Source of the DNA: Candidimonas nitroreducens
GTDB taxonomy: Bacteria; Pseudomonadota; Gammaproteobacteria; Burkholderiales; Burkholderiaceae_B
Length of the DNA: 64,000 bases
Direction: 5' to 3'
NCBI RefSeq assembly: GCF_002209565.1
Contig: NZ_NJIH01000004.1
Location: 62,001-126,000 of the forward strand
This document shows, in pieces, positions 57,494-64,000 of this stretch (its first letter is position 1; each line of letters starts with the position of its first letter). The notes under the pieces are model-generated. The model saw only the letters and a list, made by a program, of their open reading frames with translations, was not told the DNA's origin and ran no database searches. The position numbers and the translations under genes are program-made.

Positions 57494-57626
57494 GGAAATC
57501 AGGCTCCATTTTGTCTGGTCGATACGGCGCCCACGCAGGCACGCCGACGCGCTTCGGGATCGGGATCGGGAAATGCGAGGCTAAATGCTAGAGGGCAAAG
57601 GTGCTTCCGAGTGCAAGCCCGGAGAA

Positions 57627-58637
57627 TCATTTCGACGCCAGGCCTGCCGCCTTGATGGTGCGGTCGATCAGGTGCTGGTCACGCGCCAGCATGTCGCGAA
57701 AATCGGCTGATCGGTTGCCCACCGGCTCGGTGCCAAGCCCCTGTAAAGCCTTGTCGACCGCCGGGTCGTGTGCCGCCGCCATGACCGCCTGCTCGAGGCG
57801 CTGCACGACGGCCGGCGGCGTACCGGCCGGCGCGAACAAGCCCGTCCAGGAAGTCGACTGATAGCCCGGCACGCCCGCCTCGGCCATGGTAGGCAGATCG
57901 GGCAGGAAGCGCGAACGCTTCGCCGAACCTATGGCCAGCGCCCGCACCTGGCCCGACTTGATCAAACCGAGCACGGCCGGCATGTTTTCAAATTCCACCT
58001 GCAGCACGCCAGAGCGCAGATCGGTCAAGGCCTGCGCGGTTCCGCGGTAAGGCACATGCGTCATCTTGACCTTGGCCAGGAAATCGAACATTTCGCCGCT
58101 GAGATGCGCGATCGAGCCCACGCCGGCACTGCCGAAGTTGATGCCGCCCGGCTTGGCCCGGGCGGCCGCTATCAGGTCGCGCACCGAATGCCACGGCGTG
58201 TCTTTATTGACGATCAGCACCATGGGGCTGTCGGAAAACTGTGAAACGGCGACGAAATCTTTCTGGGGATCGTAGCGCACCGGCTTCATGGCCGGGTTGA
58301 TCTGGATGGTGCCCGGCGTGCCGACCATCAGGGTGTAGCCGTCGGCGGGCGCGCGCGCAACCTGCTGCGCACCTATGATGCCGCCGGCCCCGGCGACGTT
58401 TTCCACTACGACCGACTGGCCCAGAGTATGGCCAATGGACTTGGCTAGCAAGCGGCCCAGCACGTCGGTGCCGCCACCGGCCGAGAAAGGAACCACGAGG
58501 TGGATGGGCCGATCGGGGAAATGGCCGGCCGCTACGCTGGCCCGCGCCGGCAAGACACCCGCACACGCGGCCGCCGCACAGGCCAACACCGACACCAGCA
58601 CAGCCCGACGGCCACCGTTTGCCGCATTGCGTTCCAT
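57627..58637 (-). CDS. Bug/TctC-family substrate-binding protein
   Basis: A 336-residue periplasmic receptor. An arginine-containing signal peptide (MERNAANGGRRAVLVSVL, hydrophobic run, ARASVAAGHFP) is followed by VPFSAGGGTDVLGRLLA, VENVAGAGGIIGA, THVPYRGTAQALTDL and FLPDLPTMAEAGVPG. GGAGG six bases before the ATG at 58637 sets the start. It lies in the minus-strand cluster between an isochorismatase-like and a CMD-like gene and presumably recognises the cluster's substrate. Confidence 0.93.
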   Translation of the reverse strand: MERNAANGGRRAVLVSVLACAAAACAGVLPARASVAAGHFPDRPIHLVVPFSAGGGTDVLGRLLAKSIGHTLGQSVVVENVAGAGGIIGAQQVARAPADGYTLMVGTPGTIQINPAMKPVRYDPQKDFVAVSQFSDSPMVLIVNKDTPWHSVRDLIAAARAKPGGINFGSAGVGSIAHLSGEMFDFLAKVKMTHVPYRGTAQALTDLRSGVLQVEFENMPAVLGLIKSGQVRALAIGSAKRSRFLPDLPTMAEAGVPGYQSTSWTGLFAPAGTPPAVVQRLEQAVMAAAHDPAVDKALQGLGTEPVGNRSADFRDMLARDQHLIDRTIKAAGLASK

Positions 58638-58681
58638 GACCAGCCTCCAGCTATAGTAGCTTCGACGATCCTGTATATATA

Positions 58682-58707
58682 GCACAAGAACCTGCGGCAC
58701 AAGAACC
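58682..58707. repeat. Direct repeat of 11 bases upstream of the Bug gene
   Basis: GCACAAGAACC occurs at 58682-58692 and 58697-58707, period 15. A TATATATA stretch lies just downstream in the transcribed direction (minus strand), so the pair may be a regulator site at a promoter. Confidence 0.5.
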
Positions 58708-58733
58708 GCGCCGCGGTTCAATCCAGGACAAGT

Positions 58734-59327
58734 TCAAGGGTTGGAAAAAGCCACTGCCTCCGTCGTCTGTACCGTGCAGAAGCGCGCAATGCTCTGTATG
58801 GAATTGGCATGCTCTTCGGCACTGTGCGCCGCGCAGGCGTCTTCCAGCACCACCACTTCATAGTCACGGTCGTGCGCATCGCGCACCGTGGCCTGCACCA
58901 CAGCCTGGGTCGATACGCCCGAGCAGTAGATGCGCGCCACCCCCTGCGCGCGCAACTGCGCTTCCAGCGTAGTGGAATAGAAGGGGCTGACGCGATGCTT
59001 GACGACCTGGATGTCGCCAGGGCGCTGCTCGAGCGACGGATGGATCTCGGTGCCCCAGGCGCCCAGCTTGAACAAGCCGTTGCGGGGCGCGCCCGAAAAG
59101 ATCGGCGAAGACCTCGGGCATTCCGGGTATTCGGGCGAAAACCCCACCCGCACGAAGCCCACCAAGATGCCGGCCTGGCGCGCCTTGGCGATGGCCGCTG
59201 CGGTGCGAGGCAGGATGCCGCGCTGGCGCACCTGCTCGCCCATCGGCCCCTTGCCGTTGGGGCCATCCTCGTGCACCAGGTCGTTCTCCATATCGAGAAC
59301 CAGATAAATCGAACGGCTTGCTTGCAT
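58734..59327 (-). CDS. Isochorismatase-like protein lacking the catalytic cysteine
   Basis: A 197-residue isochorismatase-fold protein. Asp12 in LVLDMENDLV and Lys110 in QVVKHRVSPF are at the expected positions, but the GVxTxxCV motif reads GVSTQAVV, so the nucleophilic cysteine (position 143) is valine. True isochorismatases also lack this cysteine, as do many uncharacterised relatives, so amidase chemistry should not be assumed. AAGGAGG precedes the ATG at 59327. It lies downstream of the SDR and upstream of the Bug gene. Confidence 0.85.
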   Translation of the reverse strand: MQASRSIYLVLDMENDLVHEDGPNGKGPMGEQVRQRGILPRTAAAIAKARQAGILVGFVRVGFSPEYPECPRSSPIFSGAPRNGLFKLGAWGTEIHPSLEQRPGDIQVVKHRVSPFYSTTLEAQLRAQGVARIYCSGVSTQAVVQATVRDAHDRDYEVVVLEDACAAHSAEEHANSIQSIARFCTVQTTEAVAFSNP

Positions 59328-59528
59328 GGACTGCGCCTCCTTAAACAAGAGTTTTGGACAAATAACAAATAATGATTTCAGCTACTGAAAAACACTGCCG
59401 GGCATCTGTCCCATAAATGCCGAACGCCGCGGCCTCGGCGGCCCGCCGCGATAATGGCGGAGGCTGCCGGCAGCCATCAAGGCGCCGAACCGGATGCGGA
59501 CAATCGACCGGATGTCGGGCCGATGCAT

Positions 59529-60290
59529 TCAATCGCACCAGATGCCGCCGTTGACGTCCAGCACTTCGCCGGTCACGAAACCGGACTGCGGCGCGGCCAG
59601 GAACAGGATGGCGTTGGCGACCTCCTGCGCGGTGCCCATGCGGCCCACCGGCACGAGATCGCGCAGCACTTGCGGGAACGAGGTGGTCATGGCCGACGAC
59701 ACCGGCCCGGGCGCCACGGCATTGACCGTGACGCCCGAGCCGGCCAGTTCTTTGGCCAGGAAGGCGGTCATCATGTGCACACCCGCCTTGGAGACCCCGT
59801 AGGCGACATTGCCGGCCTTTTCCTGCTCGGCTGCATCGAGCCAGGGGCGCGGATTGCCGCCGTTCTTGCCCACTACCGAGCCCAGATTGACGATGCGGCC
59901 GTAGCCCCCGGCCCGCATGTGCGGAATCGCCGCCTGGCAGCACAGGAACGTACCCTTCAGGTTAATGTCGATGACACGATCCCACTCGGCCTCGGCCAGG
60001 TGCTCGGCATCGCCCAGCGACACGACGCCGGCGACATTGACCAGAATGTCCAGGCGCCCCAGGCGCCCGACGGTTTCGTCCAGGCGAGCCCGCACCTCGT
60101 CCACCCGCGTGACGTCCAGCCGGCACCACTCGATAGCCGAGTCCGGCGGCACTGCGGCGCCAGGCCCCAGGTCGGCGGCCACCACCCGTGCGCCGTGCGC
60201 CGCAAGCGCCTCGCACACCGCCCGGCCTATGCCGCCGGCCGCCCCGGTCACGAACGCCACGCGCCCGCGCATCAAGTCCTTGTCATACAT
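59529..60290 (-). CDS. Short-chain dehydrogenase/reductase
   Basis: A 253-residue classical SDR. The cofactor loop is VTGAAGGIGRAV, followed by VVAADL (acidic end, suggesting NAD(H) preference), NVAGVVS, the serine in IVNLGSVVG, and the YxxxK pair in YGVSKAG. The C-terminal VTGEVLDVNGGIWCD is FabG-like. It probably oxidises a hydroxy group of the cluster's substrate. It lies between the racemase-like gene (146 bases upstream) and the isochorismatase-like gene. Confidence 0.92.
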   Translation of the reverse strand: MYDKDLMRGRVAFVTGAAGGIGRAVCEALAAHGARVVAADLGPGAAVPPDSAIEWCRLDVTRVDEVRARLDETVGRLGRLDILVNVAGVVSLGDAEHLAEAEWDRVIDINLKGTFLCCQAAIPHMRAGGYGRIVNLGSVVGKNGGNPRPWLDAAEQEKAGNVAYGVSKAGVHMMTAFLAKELAGSGVTVNAVAPGPVSSAMTTSFPQVLRDLVPVGRMGTAQEVANAILFLAAPQSGFVTGEVLDVNGGIWCD

Positions 60291-60436
60291 TGCCTTGCCC
60301 TTTCAGCCGAACGACCGGTTCCCGCCCACCGCATTGCCAGGCGCCGCCCACGCGACCCGTGCCGCACCGGCAAGCGCTGCCCGGACAGGTTCGTGCCATG
60401 CATCTGGAACCCTCGAGATGCCGCACGACCCCGCCG

Positions 60437-61246
60437 TCAGGTGCTTGCCTGCAATCGATCCAGGCCGTAGAACGCAAAGACCTCGCCGACTCGGTCGAGA
60501 TCCGGAAGCTTGTGATAATAGCCCTTGCGGCAAGGCTTAGTGCCGCAAAGCGTGCGCAAATCGTGCATGGCCTCGGCCTGCTTGATCCAGGCGGCCAAAG
60601 AATCCAGCACAGGCACGCCGTCAATTTCATTAATGCCATTCTGCACCAGCAGTATGTTCATCGGCGCCTCGCCGGGAATGATGACCTCGGCGCCCGCGGC
60701 GATCAGCTTCCTAGCCGCGCTATGAAAACGCTCGATGAACTCGGACGGATCCTCGAAGCCCTTGAGCACGTCATTGAAGGTGAAGCCGACCGGCATGGCG
60801 CCGGCGAAGCGGGTCTCGAGCCCGAGACCGCGCGCGTTTTCGGCGATCAGCTCATTGAAGTCGTCGATGAAGGCCAGCACCCCGAACTTGCGGCCCAGCA
60901 TGCACGCGGTAAGCATTGCGGATTCGCCGTAGCCGACCACCGGAATGTCGACCAGCCCCCTGATTTCCCTGAGGGCGGGATCCGGCAGGGTGCTGATGGC
61001 ATAGACGTCGTACTGTTCGCTTTGGGCCTGCACCGCCGCCTTGATGAACTGCAGCGCATGGATGTAGTGCAAAGCCACGTGGCGAATATCCGCGCCCGGG
61101 TAGTTGGAACGATAGGTTCCGGGCTGCATGCCATGCAGCACGATCTCGGTTCCGGGCCGCGCCACGCGCGCGAAGTGGGACTCGAGCGCACGGTTATACA
61201 CACCCAGATGGCTCAAGACGGTAAAACTCTGATGCCAGATTTTCAT
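60437..61246 (-). CDS. Asp/Glu/hydantoin racemase-like protein with both cysteines replaced
   Basis: A 269-residue member of the Asp/Glu racemase superfamily, closest in style to hydantoin/allantoin racemase-like proteins. The fold motifs IPVVGYGESAMLTACMLGRKFGVLA and GAEVIIPGEAPMN are clear. The two catalytic cysteine positions are altered: the first loop reads STLPDPAL (Thr86 where Cys precedes the DP pair) and the second reads GEAPM (Glu193 in place of GCxGM). Racemisation by the two-cysteine mechanism is therefore unlikely. First gene of the minus-strand cluster, divergent from the acidic hypothetical. Confidence 0.83.
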   Translation of the reverse strand: MKIWHQSFTVLSHLGVYNRALESHFARVARPGTEIVLHGMQPGTYRSNYPGADIRHVALHYIHALQFIKAAVQAQSEQYDVYAISTLPDPALREIRGLVDIPVVGYGESAMLTACMLGRKFGVLAFIDDFNELIAENARGLGLETRFAGAMPVGFTFNDVLKGFEDPSEFIERFHSAARKLIAAGAEVIIPGEAPMNILLVQNGINEIDGVPVLDSLAAWIKQAEAMHDLRTLCGTKPCRKGYYHKLPDLDRVGEVFAFYGLDRLQAST

Positions 61247-61267
61247 GACTACACCAATAATCAGGTT

Positions 61268-61278
61268 GGAAAAATTCC
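61268..61278. promoter_or_regulatory. Small palindrome upstream of the racemase-like gene
   Basis: GGAAAAATTCC is a GGAA/TTCC dyad 22 bases before the ATG of the minus-strand cluster. Its position would suit an operator or overlap with the start of transcription. No regulator gene is adjacent. Confidence 0.3.
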
Positions 61279-61476
61279 GCGGTCTGCGGGCCCGGTCTAA
61301 TTCGGCCCGCGCCCGGCCAGTCTACCCGCGTGCGGGCAGACAAAATACGGAGGAAAGCCGAAGACACTGTTCGATTATCCCGAAAGACGTCCTGCGGGGA
61401 GATCGGGCAAAGGCATCCGGCCCAGGCAGACAATGTTTTAAAATACCACCTGATCCCCGCGCAAGTGCCCGCCCCC

Positions 61477-61986
61477 ATGGCCCATACCCCAGACGACGCC
61501 CCGCCCCGCTTCACCGCCGAAGAACTCGAACTGCTCGGGCGCACCGCCGATGCGCTCAGCGCGTATATGGGCAAGCCGGTGCTGGCCGAGGTCATGGATC
61601 CGGAAGAAACCGGCTCCGAATGGGTGCTGTTCGCCGTTCCCCTAAGCACGGACGAACAGGCGGAAGACATCACTACCGTGCAGGTCGGCGGCGCGAGCGC
61701 ACGGCTGCTGGGCAACAAGGGCGGCATGCAGTTCGGCGCCGGCGATGTTTACGACTGCGAATATCTGTGGGCAATTCAGCTGTCCACGCAAGAAGGCGTG
61801 CGCTTCATCAAGGTCGACCGCAACGGCGATGACGTCGCCTGGACGGACGACCTGCACGAGATCCTGCCCTTCGACCTGATCGACGAGGCGCTGTCCGACA
61901 GCGAAGACGACGAGGATGAGGATGAGGACGGGGATGATCCAGATGATGGTTACATCGCCGACCCGCACACCCCCCGTAACAGCTAG
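61477..61986 (+). CDS. Hypothetical acidic-tail protein
   Basis: A 169-residue cytoplasmic protein I do not recognise. The first ~130 residues look folded (FTAEELELLGRTADALSAYM, GNKGGMQFGAGDVYDCEYLW, VRFIKVDRNGDDVAWTDDL), and the end is an extreme Asp/Glu run (about 140-158) ending HTPRNS. The ATG at 61477 is chosen; the open frame extends 49 codons upstream without conserved character. A TAAAAT -10-like box is at 61439-61444, and an ACAGCC/GGCTGT hairpin follows the stop. Confidence 0.6.
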   Translation: MAHTPDDAPPRFTAEELELLGRTADALSAYMGKPVLAEVMDPEETGSEWVLFAVPLSTDEQAEDITTVQVGGASARLLGNKGGMQFGAGDVYDCEYLWAIQLSTQEGVRFIKVDRNGDDVAWTDDLHEILPFDLIDEALSDSEDDEDEDEDGDDPDDGYIADPHTPRNS

Positions 61987-62048
61987 GTAACAGCCGGCGC
62001 GGCTGTCGAAAGACATTCCGCCGTACTTTAACGAGCAGGCCGCGCGCC

Positions 62049-63031
62049 TTAAATTTCCCCGCGCTTTTTTGCCGCCAGCATCGCCAGCACCGCGCGGTCA
62101 CGCTCCTGAGCCAGTTCGGCGGGTTCGCGGCCGTGCGCGGCATCGGCCATGCCGTCCACCAGGGCCTTGCGCGTCGCCTCGTCCAGGGTGGGGCGGCCCA
62201 GGCTGGCCCACCACTGTTCGACGGGTTCGCCCAGCTTGTCGAGAAAGCCCGCCATGCCGGCCTCGCCGCCCGCCAAATGGAAGATGCGGTGCGGGCCGCA
62301 CACGGCCCAGCGCGCCCCCAGGCCCTCGGTGACGCTGCGATCCACATCTTCGACCGTGGCGTAGCCCTCGGCCACCAGATGCACGGCTTCGCGCCACAAG
62401 GCGGCCTGCAGCCGGTTGACCAGGTGGCCGGTGATTTCACGGCGCAGGATGACGGTCTGCTTGCCCAGCTCCCGATAAAAGGCATCGGCCGCATGCAAGG
62501 CCCACGGCGCGGTCTGGCGCCCTCCGGAAATTTCCACCAGCGGCATCAGGTAAGGAGGGTTGCAGGGATGGGCGATCAGCAGGCGCTCGGGATGCCGCAA
62601 GCCTTCCTGCAGCGCCGAGGGCGGAATACCCGATGAGCTGGAGGCGATGACACATTGTTCGTCCAGACTGGCTTCGACCAAGGCATAGACATGGTGCTTG
62701 AGTTCGAGGCGCTCGGGCAGCGCTTCCTGTACATGCGCGGCGCCCGCCACGGCCGGCCCCGGCTCGACGTATAGCAGCGGCACCGTCGGGCGCGCTGCCA
62801 GCAGGCCTTGCGCCTGCAGCACCGGCCGGGCCCGCGCCATGACCGTATCGAGCTGATCCTGGGCCTGCGGCCCAGTGTCGAACACCCGTACTTCCAGGCC
62901 CTGCAAGGCAAAGAAGGCGGCCCAGCCCGCGCCTATGGTGCCCGCGCCGAGCACCGCCACCGGCCCCATGTCTGCATGCACTGGCGTGCCCTCCTGGCGC
63001 CGCACGGCGTTCTCCTCATGGGAAGACGTGT

Positions 63032-63035
<4 letters not shown>
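62049..63035 (-). CDS. 3-hydroxyacyl-CoA dehydrogenase-family protein (carnitine dehydrogenase-like)
   Basis: A 328-residue NAD-dependent beta-hydroxyacid dehydrogenase. The Rossmann motif is VAVLGAGTIGAGWAAFF near residue 26, and the catalytic histidine is in LLIAHPCNPPYLMPLVEI, with SSSSGIPPS before it. The single HCDH C-domain and size fit L-carnitine dehydrogenase/3-hydroxybutyryl-type proteins rather than multifunctional FadB. Its ATG overlaps the livF stop as ATGA, so it is translated with the branched-chain amino-acid-type ABC transporter. Confidence 0.9.
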
Positions 63036-63768
<733 letters not shown>

Positions 63769-63772
<4 letters not shown>

Positions 63773-64000
63773 GCCGCCCTCCGCGCCAGCGCGTCGTCGT
63801 CGCCGAGGTAGGCTTTGCGTACGGCAGGGTCGGCGCGCACCTGGGCGGGGGCGCCGCTGCAGATGGCCTTGCCGTAGACCAGCACCGAGACCTGGTCGGC
63901 CAGGGCGAAGACGGCCTGCATATCGTGCTCGACCAGCAGGATCGTGTATTGCCGCTTGAGCCTGCCCAGCAAGTCGACCAGGACTGCGGACTCCGCCTGG
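63769..64000 (-). CDS. livG: ABC transporter ATP-binding protein LivG, C-terminal end (cut by window edge)
   Basis: The last ~76 codons of a LivG-type ATPase, ending ILLVEHDMQAVFALADQVSVLV (H-loop histidine in EHDM) and ASP/ALA tail. The remainder lies beyond the window. Its stop overlaps the livF ATG as ATGA, so the two are in one operon reading right to left. Confidence 0.9.

Noticed and set aside
61910-61935. GAGGATGAG-type repeat as a microsatellite
   Set aside because: It is the coding sequence of the acidic tail of the hypothetical protein; repetition is short and imperfect.

Overview
This 64 kb window is GC-rich and gene-dense and reads as chromosome from a Bordetella-like betaproteobacterium (Alcaligenaceae, Burkholderiales). 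The reasons are four full-length Bug/TctC periplasmic binding proteins beside catabolic enzymes, a dusB-fis-purH-ruvC-ruvA-ruvB block, minCDE, and an OmpR-type pair that looks like Bordetella risA/risS. No insertion sequence, prophage, CRISPR array, rRNA or tRNA gene was recognised.

Layout. 0-1.3 kb: a cut LysR regulator divergent from a CitE-like lyase, in visibly more AT-rich DNA. 1.7-5.1 kb: NUDIX hydrolase, the two N-degron transferases aat and bpt, and pyrD. 5.2-10.6 kb: a cyclase-family hydrolase with a Bug protein, a phasin with a terminator and palindromic upstream site, and a second Bug gene facing an IclR regulator. 10.9-24.2 kb: housekeeping and membrane genes (CinA-like, EI24, thioredoxin, rhlE, azlCD, ilvE, a zinc-finger protein, an NTF2-like protein, a YheT-like hydrolase, a TPR-bearing M48 protease, ctaG, a CaCA cation exchanger and a TM2 protein) with several short repeats. 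24.5-39.2 kb: UbiH-like monooxygenase, dusB-fis-purH-ruvCAB, a beta-barrel protein, recQ, a ClC transporter with CBS domains, and risAS. 39.4-46.9 kb: a MalT/LuxR-type regulator followed by a tight five-gene CoA-dependent catabolic operon, also less GC-rich. 47.1-49.5 kb: a very divergent cytochrome bd-like cydAB. 49.7-56.6 kb: glnS, minCDE, a glycine-zipper lipoprotein, an isochorismatase-like hydrolase and ettA. 56.8-61.2 kb: a second probable catabolic operon on the minus strand (racemase-like, SDR, isochorismatase-like, Bug, CMD-family). 61.5-64 kb: an acidic hypothetical protein, then livG-livF-3-hydroxyacyl-CoA dehydrogenase joined by 4-base stop/start overlaps.

Most notable. A yybP-ykoY (manganese) riboswitch-like leader lies in front of the cation exchanger at 22.4-23.4 kb, pointing to manganese/calcium export. 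The CydA-like subunit keeps the haem b558 ligands but appears to have lost the ligands and acidic residues of the oxygen-reducing site. The racemase-like and isochorismatase-like proteins of the 57-61 kb operon both lack their family's catalytic cysteines. Other leads are an exact 16-copy octanucleotide repeat, an inverted-repeat element between ruvC and ruvA with a relative after ruvB, a 54-base loop-less palindrome, and two genes whose promoters suggest leaderless mRNAs.
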